A DNA stretch of 64,000 nt from Tricholoma matsutake. Its lineage: Eukaryota > Basidiomycota > Agaricomycetes > Agaricales > Tricholomataceae. The stretch lies in NCBI GenBank assembly GCA_026075535.2, contig AP026547.1, positions 8,432,001 to 8,496,000 on the forward strand, given 5' to 3'. The translations under genes were made by a program, and so were the position numbers. Each line of letters begins with the position of its first letter. Position 1 is the stretch's first letter. The notes beneath the pieces were generated by a model that was not told where the DNA came from, made no database searches, and saw only the letters and a program-made list of their open reading frames with translations. This document shows, in pieces, positions 36,443 through 46,959 of the stretch.

Positions 36443-37682
36443 AATACTGTATTGGACAATATAATCTTGTCTCCAGTTTCAATATGGTGTCCAACATGGG
36501 GCATGTAGGCAAACTTGTGCGCAACCTTGGATCACAATCCCTGTTCTTTGCCATGTTTTAGAAGTATTGCAAGCCCTGTAAAAACTTGTAGACAAAGTTG
36601 GCTAGTATCACAAACATGTCTCAGGAATCCAAACTATCTTACATGTTTTTGTCAAGGATGCAATGCCAATAAAACTTGTAATCAGAATGGAATTAAATAT
36701 CATATTTGCATGAAGATACACAAGTTTTTGAGTAGATGGAATGTGAATAGCTACAGGTTTCATACTTCATGCAAGTAGGTAATTGATGCAAACCAATGCA
36801 TACTTAATGCGATTTTGCTGATGGAATCGCCACAGAGTTACTGCCTCTTAATAACATCCACTTGGCATGTACGCTAAGTGGTTTCTTGTTCTCTCATTTC
36901 CATTGCTTGGTGTCACCTGTTTGTTGAATATCTTTAGAACACCATATCTTCACTCATCAGGTTTCCATGAGCCATGTGTGTTTCTTCCTCTTCCACATGT
37001 TCCTTACATGTTTTCTACATGTTCCTTACACGCATCTTCTATGTGTTCCTTATGTATTTTCTAGATGTTCCTTATGCATTTTCTACATGTTCCCTATGTG
37101 TTCCCTGCTCTGCTCTAGTAGGAGTAGGTGGGGCTGGCTTTGGACTCTGCTGAAACTGCTGGAGTGGGCTGCTGCATTACGCTGCTATGCATTCTCTGCT
37201 TTACCCTGGTAGAAATAGGCAGGGCCAGCTTTGGACTGTACTGAAACTATTGGGGTGGGCTTTGTCTGTCTTACTGTCTATCTCTTTTTTTTTGGTGCAC
37301 CTCTGCAGTAGTATGCTAACTACTTTTTATGACAACAGGTTGTAGGCTTCAGGCTTGTACTAAAGGCGGCCATCAGAACACCGGAACACCCACTTGCATG
37401 CTTTTGTGTGCATCATTGTGGGATCTCTTTCAAATTTCTAGTTCGACATTTTGCACTCAGGAAATCGGTCCGTATCTATTCTATTTTACTGCCTCAAGCC
37501 CTAAAACTTGATTAACGTGTAATGGTTTGTTTTCTGGCATTTTAATACATATCTACATCCGGTTCATGGTTCGGACCACTTGAGAACCAGAACCTGACCG
37601 TTTTGAACCGAACCAATGGTCTGGTTCTGGGTTCTCCAAAATCCCTTAAAGAACTGGACCGAACCGAACCTTACCATCCCTA
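36443..37682. other. 3' flank with minisatellite and imperfect duplication
   Basis: No gene is seen. A minisatellite of TGTTCCTTA-TG/CA-NTTTTCTA-type units runs about 36990-37110. It is followed by two diverged copies of a unit with GGGGCTGGCTTTGGACTCTG (37112-37190 and 37196-37262). The final 120 bp is rich in GAACC/GGTTC and ends in the TIR at 37682. Confidence 0.6.
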
Positions 37683-38206
37683 GGACTCGTTGGTGTTGGG
37701 AGTTGTCCTCCTCCTCCTAGATCTGTTTGTTCACAGTTGGTGCCTCTTTTCCCTGGCCCCATTGTTTTCGTTGTTGTTGCCAGAGTGTTGGCATGTCCTT
37801 GGAGTGTTGGTGGTGCAGTTCTCCATGCTGTCCCCTTTGTACCCTTGTGGGTGCCGCTGTTCTCGTTGTCCCCAGTTGTCGGTGCCGTCCTGGCTTGTGT
37901 TGGCCCTATCGTTGTTGTTTTCGTTGTTGTTGTTGTCTTCCTGATCCTGTTCATCTGTTGTTTGTGTTGGGTGTTTCCTGTGTCGAGAGGTGCTTGGGTG
38001 GTTAGTAGACAGGTGGCAGCATTTGGTGTACCCCACTACCTGGGCCTCCAGTACCTCCCTGGGGTCTCTGAACCCCAAACAAACCCCCCATATCCCATTT
38101 GGATGGGGAGGAGGGGTCATGTGTTGTGTCAGTCTATGCACTGTCACTCTCACAGCATCTGGTGTTTAAACAATGTAATGGTGTCGCTTATCCTACCTAC
38201 TTATAT
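37683..38206. other. intergenic, GT/CT-rich
   Basis: Several phases stay open because the sequence is TTGTTG/CCTCCT-rich. No protein family is recognised. It lies between the large element and the 3' end of the ankyrin-vWA gene. Confidence 0.5.
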
Positions 38207-39797
38207 TTATTCCTGATGCCTCTCCAAGATCGGTTTTGCCATTAAATGTAACAACCACGATTCTAACGCATCCTCGTTGTCCTTCAGCTTTTCGTACTTA
38301 ACATCCAGCTGTTCAGACTTATCAGACGTGCAATATATGACATCCTTTATCTTCGGTTCAAGTTTGTCGTCGTTCAACCTGTCTAGAAATTCGGTCGCAC
38401 CCGAACCAATTTGATTGATGCAAAACATCACCGCGGTCGGATCGTAACCCCATATCTCCAGCTCTTTCTTACATGCCACGATTTCGTCGCGGAAAACATT
38501 TAATGGTTCTGGATCTGGCACTCCATCGGTGATCACGCACACAAGGAGCGGACGCTTGAAGGGAATAGGGGTAGATGCGGTGTTGGATATGACGTCATAG
38601 ACTAACGGCTTAAGAATCTTATTGCGGAGATTAGTGCCAATGTCGGTGAACATGCCGATCTTTGGTGTCACATTATTCATGGCTTCCTTGATCCCATCGA
38701 CCGTCAATCGCCCGGGGACTCGGACGTCGCTATTGATGAAGTGAAGGTTGACACCTTCAGGGACAAGTGTGGTGACAATGCGGGCAATGCGGTTGACGAG
38801 TTCCACCTGGGTCTTGTAGCGATTTCCTCTCATCGAACCGCTGTCATCGCAGTAGATGACCGGTTGGTAGAGGGAGACTTGGGTCAGGCGCTTGATATTT
38901 TCAGGTTTGCTCAGGTTGGTCGTCTCGTCTTCACTCAAGGCGTTCGCCTTCGCGGCGAGGTTCTGTAGGAAGGGGTCGTTGGGAGAAAAGAATTTTCTGA
39001 ATGTGCCTTGCTGGACTTTATCATTCAGGAAATCTTTGAACTCTTTAACGGTTTTGGGCTGGACTTCATCCCAAAGTTTCTACATACAAGTAGGTTAGCA
39101 GCACGAAACGAGCCACTGTGCACTTGGGTATTACCTTGGGGACATCCGCCTCACTAATCCGGATCTTGTAGATCTTTGCAATCCCGCCCAAGGCTTGATT
39201 AACGGACTTGTTGTTCGCGTACGCGATGATTAACATCACGAACGACAACACGACATCGATGAGCGTTTTCCAAGCCGAGACCTTTTCTGCTTTTGAAAGC
39301 AGATGTCGCGACGTCCCATGTTCATCCGCCAGTTCCTTTGCCGACTTCTGCTTGGGGCGAAGCTTCAGCGTCGTCGACGCACCGGCTTTCACAAGCTCCT
39401 GTATGATAATCTCATCTTGCAGCTGAAGAACGGCATTCATGAGCGGGGTGTTCTTATCCTCGTCGCACGCCAGGTCGACACCATGGGCGTTGTCGACGAT
39501 GAGGGCACGAATAATGTCGCGTTGGACGGAAGGCGAAATATTAAAGGTGGGATACGTAGCAAAGAATAGTGGGGTGCGTTCGTGGGATGAGGGTGCGTTA
39601 GGGTCGGCCTTGTTCTTGTCGTTCAGGAGGAGTCTGACGAGATCAAGGCGGCCACTCATACAGGCGGCTGCAAGCAGGGTTATCTGCATATTGCCACCAG
39701 GTTGGTTGATGTCAGACTTGTTTGTCAATGTGTCGAGGTAACTTTGAAGTTCGTCTGGCTTGAGGGAGCCATCGTAGGCTTTGTCGTGGATGGACAT
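38207..39797 (-). CDS. ankyrin-transmembrane-vWA protein
   Basis: Two exons on the minus strand: 39797-39135 and 39079-38207, joined across a 55-nt intron (39080-39134; donor GTAATA, acceptor TGTAG) with phase 0, giving 511 residues. Residues about 35-160 are ankyrin repeats (TLLAAACMSGRLDLVRLLL; RTPLFFAT; NTPLMNAVLQLQDE). A predicted membrane helix is at about 179-195 (LIDVVLSFVMLIIAYA). Exon 2 adds a linker and a vWA domain with all MIDAS elements: DDSGSM near residue 299, the threonine in MFTDIGT, and the aspartate in VITDGVPD. vWA domains bind partners through a metal. The ankyrin-helix part is homologous to the protein at 44663-46063. No stops are seen and the DNA is CpG-rich. Function is not known. 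Confidence 0.85.
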
Positions 39798-42700
39798 CTG
39801 TTGGGTGGTCAGATTAAGCGGACGCTATACGAAACATATCCACAAAATTGTGTATAACAGCATAGGTCTGATATTTGTCTCTATCTGGCCTTGATCTCGC
39901 GATCTGACTCTTTTGTCGTGTACAATCTGCTGCCAATCAGAAACACCAGAAATGCCTCTGTCCCAGGTCATGCCTGCTCAGCGCTCAGGGCTGGTGCCAC
40001 ACCCAGAAGCACGACTGATGCTGCGAGCGCTCTACTACCCAGATTGGATTAAGGGACATTCACTTCCCTCGAGCGTCTGACGGATAATCATTCTCCCTCC
40101 CATGCTCCAGAGGCACCCTGCCTGAATCCTTGCCTTAAGGCCGCGTCTCGCGGAAAATCGTCACTACTTTCTCCCTGGTCCCACAGTCCAGAAGCAAGAT
40201 TGACGCCGTGGGCGCTCTAGATCAACCATACACAAGGCTTGAAGGCTTGTGGAAGATCAAATCTAAACCGATGCATAGGGAAAATTTCAACCGACCAAAT
40301 CTCATAAGAAATACTTTGATAACCTTATTTTTGTGGCATGTTGTCGAGCAATCCGAATGTTAGCATAAGAACAAACCCGAATATTTATGACGAGCGCATC
40401 AGTCAAGACTTTTGATAACCAAAGTCGCTTCTAGAATGCAGGAAAGATAGACCGATGGCCTGAGAAATATTGGAGGGAGTACTAAATAAAGACACGTCGC
40501 CAAACGTTCCGCAGCAGTGTCACCGTCTTGCTGAGTGCTTAGCGCTTATGCATCATGGGGTGAACAGATAGTCGGAGTCTCGGATACCGGTGACGAGAGG
40601 AGAGTGGTACCTCTTTCCTTTTTGAATTATTTAGTAATTAACTCTTATATCATCCCATAGTAATAGTTATTCGGTCCAGGCTTCCGAATCACTATTTTCA
40701 TGTTGAATCACTATTTCTTCAAGCCAGACTGCAATTTCTGCAATGACAGCCTGCAGGCATCACGGCTGCACTCGGGGTCCTGCCAGTGGCTTAGCGCTCG
40801 CGAACCATCCTCAACGACGACACCCCATCGACATCCCTCCCTAGGGCTCCTGTCTCACCATCATACCTAACTGTTAATCTCCTTTTAGACCACTACTGCT
40901 CCCTAGCACTCCCTCTTGACTCGACTGTTCGATATTGTTGCGAGCATGCCCAATGCATGTGCATATGTCTGATGTTTCATCGGTTGTTCAGGTACATTCT
41001 ATGGCATGAAGACTATATAGGTAGCCAACTGATGTTGTATATATTCATCCATTTGCCTCTCGAGCTCACCGAGGTCAAACGCAAATTTACTACTTTGTCC
41101 GAACTTGGTTGTTTTATCTGCGCTTCTGAAGATTCTCACGGTTTGTATTTCAACATCGACTCATCCCTGTGTCATTTTACATATCGATGGATGTCACTTG
41201 TGTTCCCAAAGGCCCAGAAGACTTCAAGATGGAATACCTGATGCTGATGCCTACTATGCTTTCTCTCTGTCTAATTAGGATGTGAGGTAAATAGGACTAA
41301 AGCAACCTTGGGGAGCAGAGGCCATGGTGGGAGGGTTCTGGGAGGCCTGTGCAGTGGGGTACTGGAGGTATGCACCATCTAAACCCAACACCCACCACTG
41401 CCATGAGCCATAGACGGGCGACCTACTGCCAGCAATGCGACCTGGCATCGCTTCGAGGCAATGCTTGTAGGATGGATGGTGATGCCACAGGCAGCAGGGA
41501 CGGCGACTCCCCTCACGACACTGGGGGAGCCAAAATGTTATTACTTATATAGTGCATGCCCCCCTCTGCATTTGCGTGGTTCGTGCGAGGGCATTTGTTT
41601 AATATATATATGCCTCAATAGTAATGACAACCAAGCGCACTACCGCGTTAACATGAATTTCAAGCTGTTGGGAACCTTCAACTTTTAGAGAGCTTACTTT
41701 AGACTCAACATCCGACATAGTAGGCACATCCGGGGTCCTTCTGCTGCTCTCAATATTTTGGTGTCACACTTGAATTGCTTTAAATTTGATCACGAAGAAA
41801 ATAGTTAGTAGTACTCCAAACGCGCCGCAATAAATGATGGCGAGGCATACAATGCGCAGACGCACCTGATATCCTAAACCCGGGCACGGCTTGGGCACGG
41901 CGCCACTTATTCCAGCACCAACGGTGCTCCGAGACCCACTTAGTGGTTTCTCCAAGCAAGATGACGCAGCACACAACTTCAGACAGGAAATGCGATAGAC
42001 TCAACCCTAGTACATATCTACTCTCTTACATATGGTACGCCACAATAGAGAATAAATCGGAAAAAAAAATAGTACTCCATCAGCATCGACTTGAGCGGCG
42101 TCTTCAGGCAGCCACAAAATCCGCCTATTAGGCGATTACATTTCGGGACCGATTGCGAGATTGTGATCATGATCAACCCACTTCGATCAATCCCCCTGTG
42201 GTCAACAAGATCCGAGATAATGAGACGCCTGAAGGCGATGTATCTGTGAAAAGTCAACCCATGGGTTAAAAGCTCAGCGATATGATACATCAGCTGTTTG
42301 GTAAAGATGAGGCGAGTACGGACGAACTAACTGTATGATAACGATAAGCACGGTAGATCGGCGAGGTGCTTGTCCGGTACGAGTAAGGTAGGGCTCATTC
42401 ACATCCAACCACATCACATGGTTGAAGAGTAACAAGCTGTCACAAATTACCACTTCTCTAATTACTACTTCCTATAAGAGTTTCTCTCAAATGTAAAACC
42501 TAAAGTCAATAAAAAATTGTTTTATGAAGAAGCTCTAGGTGCTTGATCACTCAGTTTTAATGGAGGAGGAAAGTTATTAGAGTTGCAACGAGTGATTTAC
42601 AGGTATTGCTAAAAATGGGTATATGATTGATCTCTTTGAAAATTAAATGATCGAGCACCTAGAACCTCTTTGGAACACAATTCTGCAATGGTTTTAGGTT

Positions 42701-43046
42701 TTACATTTGAGAGAAATACTTACAGGAAACAGTAATTAGAGAAAGGTCATTTGTCACAATTTGTCACTCCTCAACCACGTGATGTGGTTGGATGTGAATG
42801 AGCCCTACCTTAAATAGCTATACGGGACGAAGGAAATAATGGAGAAATCAATGGGAGAATATACAAATCTATGAACGTAATGCGCCTGCCCCTTTCTATG
42901 ACATAAAGCACTGGTGTTTCTCGCAGATTGTGCAAGTTCAGATGATCAGATACCAAATGACCTACAGAGAACTCAGGAGAGAGATCCTAGTCGGCTTTCA
43001 ATATGAACCGGTTAAACTACACAAATTTGTCAATTCAGACCTGCAA
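39798..43046. other. long intergenic region in the gene island
   Basis: No convincing gene over 3.2 kb. Around 39990-40030 and 40185-40215 two related blocks (CCAGAAGCAMGAYTGAYGC) suggest an old duplication. A foldback MITE occupies 42386-42810. Short frames such as 41764-41976 (minus, with a hydrophobic C-terminal stretch) are too weak to call. Confidence 0.5.
42386..42810. mobile_element. 425-bp foldback MITE with TA duplication
   Basis: The two halves are inverted copies of about 160 bp, each starting AGGTAGGGCTCATTCACATC. TA flanks both ends (42384-42385, 42811-42812), fitting a Tc1/mariner-type element. The arms differ by substitutions and small indels. It is the only clear transposon inside the gene island and lies in the gap below the 3' end of the protease gene. 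Confidence 0.85.
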
Positions 43047-44393
43047 TTAACTGTTTTCACTCACATTGAGGACAGATTCGGGGGTTCCACGCTGAACGAT
43101 CGAGACCTCTGCACTCGGGCGACCAATGTCATACACCTTGATATGGGTACTCTCCATCCTCAACTGCCAGTCAACCACCTTCTCACCGACACCCGTCCTC
43201 ACCCCGAAATTCATGTTCTTCGGGAAATTCTGAAAGAGACATCCACGCGCGTCCAGCGTTTCACTTAAATCCACACCTTTATACGGCTCCGCGGCACTGG
43301 CAGTGTTGAATCTCAACCATTTATTTTCACCTGCCACTGAAAGCGCATACAAAACGCCTGTAGGGTTCACCTGCGCCGGCATCCAGTTGAACTTGGTTCC
43401 AGATTGGAGCCGAACACGCCCGAAGTCACTGCCCATGAAGTTCAAGAATAGGCCGTATTCAGCTTCGGCTGCTAGTTTCTTCTTTTGGAGGTCCTCCTTG
43501 CGAACTTGAACCTGTACATTTGTCTTTAATAACTTCGCGTCTAGCCAATCGAATACATCGAAGAGGAGGTCTGCTGTGAGCAGCGCACCACGATTGCCGT
43601 TTTTAGGGTTGGTAATGTCAATGGGGCCATTGTTGCTGCATGACTGCGATGTCAGTATTTGCAGATCGACAAGAAGGCATGCTTACTGGACAGCAATGAC
43701 GGTTGGGTATCCTTTGTACCCGACCCACACGGGAGAGCCGCTTATGCCCTTCTCGGTTGTCGCTTGATACTCTACATAATTCTCGTGATATTTCAGCCCG
43801 GAACTCGAGGACGTGACGGGGCGGAGACTTTTCATCATATTGCCCCTGAAACCACTAACGTAAACGTCCCCGTTAAAGGATTTTTTGTACGCGAGCTTCA
43901 TGCTAAACCCGAACCCGCGAGGCTGGTCATTTGATGTGCGAGGAATGCATACGACACCATAGTCAGCAGCGGGCCCCCCCATCGGGTAGGCTTTGCAGAC
44001 GTAGATGTCACGGTTATCTTCGGTGTTGTCAATGGGGTGCTCGATAATGGCTGGCTTCTTATCATCGCGGAACATGACTTTGTTTGGATGGTCAGGATCG
44101 ATTTCAAATGGGTTGTTGTAGAAAATCTTGAGATTGAATGTGCGTTTGCCCTCTAATATCAAGTTGTGAGCAGCGGTTAGGATCACATATTTGTCCTGTA
44201 TGTCAGGGACGTCGAGAAAAAAACCGTTGCCGGTATAGCGTTCGTTCTTGTTGTTGACCATTTGGCTGAACGTGAATTTGACAACCCAATCGTTGATGCT
44301 ATCCAGGTCTATATACTCGAGGCCAGGGCCTTCGTCCTCGTCCCCGTCATCCTGGTTTTTGTTTTTCAAATCGGGCTCCCGGAAGTTTGCCAT
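43047..44393 (-). CDS. trypsin-fold serine protease with unknown C-terminal domain
   Basis: Exon 1 44393-43687 and exon 2 43635-43047 are joined over a 51-nt intron (43636-43686, donor GTAAGC, acceptor TGCAG), giving 431 residues. The catalytic triad is visible: H76 in VILTAAHN, D144 in AADYGVVCI, and S218 in KGISGSPVW. VIAVHNNG spans the splice junction, as in V8/glutamyl-endopeptidase-like enzymes. The N-terminus is acidic (NQDDGDEDEGPG) with no signal peptide, suggesting a cytosolic enzyme. Residues about 285-431 are beta-rich (YGLFLNFMGSDFGRVRL) and not recognised. The gene is divergent from the propeller-ankyrin gene at 44663 across 269 bp. Substrate unknown. Confidence 0.85.
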
Positions 44394-44662
44394 CGTGAGT
44401 TTTGTATGTGCGTCAGTTTAGGAGAGGTGACGCCAAAGTTCTGTGAAAATCTTACAGTATGCGTGAGAGTGAAAGGGGTGATAGGAATAGTAGGATCAAA
44501 TACAAGGCACGGTATTTATCTGATCGTATCGTGAAAGACCGGTGGATGCTACTTATCGCCACTGTAAAAGACTTTCGCTTGATTTGGTAACTATAAGCGC
44601 TCACCACCATATGCAAAAGGCTCATATCCTTGAGTGTTATTTCTCACAATCGACATTTTATC
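44394..44662. promoter_or_regulatory. 269-bp divergent promoter
   Basis: The interval lies between the start codons of the protease (minus) and the propeller-ankyrin gene (plus), implying coordinated expression. No specific factor sites were identified. Confidence 0.5.
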
Positions 44663-46063
44663 ATGTCCCGAGTCTCCCAACTGCGAAATATTACGCGCCG
44701 TCTCCTCGCCGCTGGCTATGCCAAGCACTGGGAGGGTGAAGGCGAATACCTGCTCTACATCGATGCCGAAAGATCCTTCCTCTATTCCAAGCACTGGAGA
44801 GGCGACTCCTTCGGTGACCAAGAGTTCGTCGCTAGCTCTGTTCGCGAAAATTCCACAGCCGCCTATCTCATCAGCGAAACAGGGATATTCGTCATCGGCA
44901 TTACACATTCATCCCACCTCAGTGTCTACGAATACGACAGCGACGCGAATGAGTGGGTTGAAGTTGACAAGCACCCCATCACGGGCAAGAAGGTGCATGG
45001 CGATGGCAAGCTTGCCACGTCGATCGGTGCCAACGGAAGAGTGTTTTTCCAGGATCCGTCGCAGCATCTGATTTGCCTCGACGCAAGGTCCTCCACGGTT
45101 CTCCCTGCGAACCCTGTGATCGGTAGTCCTATTTCGACGTCCGTCGTTGGGGATCAGGAGCACGTGTATTACATCTCGGTCAATGACTTGTACATACATG
45201 ACGTGACCTCAGGTGATGGCAAGTGGATGGACACTATAGTCATCAAATATGCTTTCAATGAAGCGATCCGGGGGTTCGTTGTGATGGGAAATGGGAGCGG
45301 AGCGGACGAGGCGTGGGTGTTGACCGAGGAGAATACATTGCTTAAATTTACCGCGGAGGGGGGGAAGACGAGGTTGGGAACTGTGAAAGACGGCGAGTTT
45401 GTGTCAGAGAGGAGTGTGGATTACTGTACCAACGATGCCTGGAACGGCACCCTCACCGAAGACCGTCTCAAGAGCTACCTCGCCAACGATCCATCCAGTC
45501 TCAACACAATCGGCGGTGACCAGTCTATGACCCCACTCGCGGCCGCCTGCCTCATAGGTAACCTTGACGTTGTCCACCTGCTCCTCCATAATGGTGCCGA
45601 TCCTAACACTCTCTCTCCCAAAAAGCGCACTCCACTCTTCTACGCCACCTCCAGCGCACAGGCCCGCGACCGATGCGCCATCGTACACGCTCTCCTCAAG
45701 GCTGGTGCTAACGTCGACGAGTGCTACGCCGAAAACGGTTTCAACACTCCACTCATGAATGCCACGACTTTGATCTCAGACCAGGACGTCGTGAACGAAC
45801 TGCTTAAGCACGGCGCATCTCCTTTGGCGAAGGATGTGGCAGGCCACACTGTGGAAATGCTAGCCAAAGGGGGGCCGATGGAACAAGTGCTGTCGGAGGG
45901 GACAAACAGGGTCCAATTGGAGCGGCGAATGATTGACTTCGTGGTTGCAGTGTTGATGTTCATCATCGCGTACACCAACAGCGACATCATTAAAGGATTC
46001 ATAGATGAAATCATGAGCAAGCTGGAGGAGATCGACGGCGTCAACGACAGAGTGTACTTCTAA
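44663..46063 (+). CDS. beta-propeller-ankyrin-transmembrane protein
   Basis: Intronless, 466 residues. The frame is open upstream, but the ATG at 44663 (MSRVSQLRNITRRLLAAG) is chosen because it aligns with the start of the paralogue at 46960 (MSDFQDLTRSLLAAG). Residues about 10-250 form repeated blades (GEGEYLLYIDAERSF; SVYEYDSDANEW; GANGRVFFQDPSQHLICLD; DLYIHDV) resembling fungal fucose-specific-lectin propellers. Residues about 265-395 are ankyrin repeats (TPLAAACLIGNLDVVHLLL; RTPLFYAT; NTPLMNAT; LLKHGASP). A membrane helix is at about 423-438 (MIDFVVAVLMFIIAYT). The ankyrin-helix half matches the vWA protein at 38207-39797. Sugar binding is not shown by the sequence. Confidence 0.85.
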   Translation: MSRVSQLRNITRRLLAAGYAKHWEGEGEYLLYIDAERSFLYSKHWRGDSFGDQEFVASSVRENSTAAYLISETGIFVIGITHSSHLSVYEYDSDANEWVEVDKHPITGKKVHGDGKLATSIGANGRVFFQDPSQHLICLDARSSTVLPANPVIGSPISTSVVGDQEHVYYISVNDLYIHDVTSGDGKWMDTIVIKYAFNEAIRGFVVMGNGSGADEAWVLTEENTLLKFTAEGGKTRLGTVKDGEFVSERSVDYCTNDAWNGTLTEDRLKSYLANDPSSLNTIGGDQSMTPLAAACLIGNLDVVHLLLHNGADPNTLSPKKRTPLFYATSSAQARDRCAIVHALLKAGANVDECYAENGFNTPLMNATTLISDQDVVNELLKHGASPLAKDVAGHTVEMLAKGGPMEQVLSEGTNRVQLERRMIDFVVAVLMFIIAYTNSDIIKGFIDEIMSKLEEIDGVNDRVYF

Positions 46064-46959
46064 CCAGCCTGAGGAATTCCGAGTCACGGGCGGCGCATCA
46101 CGTGAAGGACCAACTTGTTTAGATTTCGAGCTGAATTTTTTGAATACTTACTTTGCAATTTGGAATTCCGACCGACTGTAAAATTTGAACTCATACATGT
46201 TTTTTGATATGTTTGCAGAGAATGATTGTCCCACAAAGTATTACCGGCTAATTTCCAGATGTCTTGACGCGGAGTGCATTGGATAACCAATGTTATCAAC
46301 TCCGAGTGAGTCTCTGCTTCCAAATCTATGATTCAAATACTGTATCACGTTTGCAGCACACCGCCGTGACAGCGCAAGAAAAGCTACTCTCAGCGCCTAT
46401 TACGTCGAGCTATCAGAGTTCACATCTAACGCTAATATCTTGACAGATGCTGATTTTACTGGGCCACTATGGTGCATGGGTGCCACCAAGACGTTGGACT
46501 CTGGGCAATTTGGAAAGCTAATGTCATTCAAGTTTCTGATTCAAACTTGAATGGGTGTATATGTGCCAGTAATTCGGGAAGGGTCTCCATTTGCCAAAGG
46601 AGATAGATCACCCCACCCCTGTTAACCTGCCACTCGTTCATCTACTGGGCCTTGGGCCCGCTTTGATCGAGATGGATCACCCAGGCCGCAGTTACTTAAA
46701 GTTCGACGCAATCATGTAAGTATTCTTAGATGCAACTCCGGTCCATGGCAGAGCGTAATCGTGTCGTTGCCTTAACTGAGCTACACCTTGTTTGCACATT
46801 CATATGTGATCTGTGGTATTAGACGGCGCTTATCAGCTCACTGGCCATGCCTTGTCGCAATGATCACCCGATATAATTGACACCGTGCTTATCCTCATTC
46901 ATATATAACAGTTTGTGGAGTTCAAGATATCGCCCGACATTCACCCATCCGTCACTCTC
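46064..46959. other. intergenic between propeller paralogues
   Basis: No gene or repeat is recognised in this 0.9-kb stretch. A minus-strand TAGCTCAGTT near 46780 resembles a tRNA A box, but no cloverleaf forms. The promoter of the propeller gene at 46960 should lie at its right end. Confidence 0.5.

Larger units (their letters stand above)
29210..37682. mobile_element. candidate 8.5-kb transposon: Plavaka plus DUF6698-like gene
   Basis: The left end TAGGGATGGTAATATTCAGT and the complement of the right end TAGGGATGGTAAGGTTCGGT form a terminal inverted repeat of about 24 bp. GAACC/GGTTC iterations lie just inside both ends. Between them lie a Plavaka transposase gene (+) and a DUF6698-like gene (-) transcribed divergently from a 151-bp gap. 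No exact 8-bp duplication is seen: GTCATTGG is on the left, and CTCGTTGG occurs 3 bp beyond the right end. The termini are hAT-like, so the alternative is two unrelated MITE ends flanking an older Plavaka copy. Confidence 0.55.

Noticed and set aside
36214..36504. Minus-strand Ser-rich frame
   Set aside because: It is the antisense of the Asp/Glu-rich tail of the Plavaka transposase.
37646..38216. Overlapping long frames on both strands (Thr/Asn-rich on minus, Val/Cys-rich on plus)
   Set aside because: Products of GTTGTT/CCTCCT simple DNA; no conserved motif.
41764..41976. 70-codon minus-strand frame with a hydrophobic C-terminus, possible small membrane protein
   Set aside because: No homologue recognised, no clear start context, and overlapping frames are equally open; hydrophobic stretches arise by chance.
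46740..46790. tRNA-like A box on the minus strand (TAGCTCAGTT)
   Set aside because: The D stem cannot be closed, no proper B box at the right distance, and no cloverleaf could be drawn.
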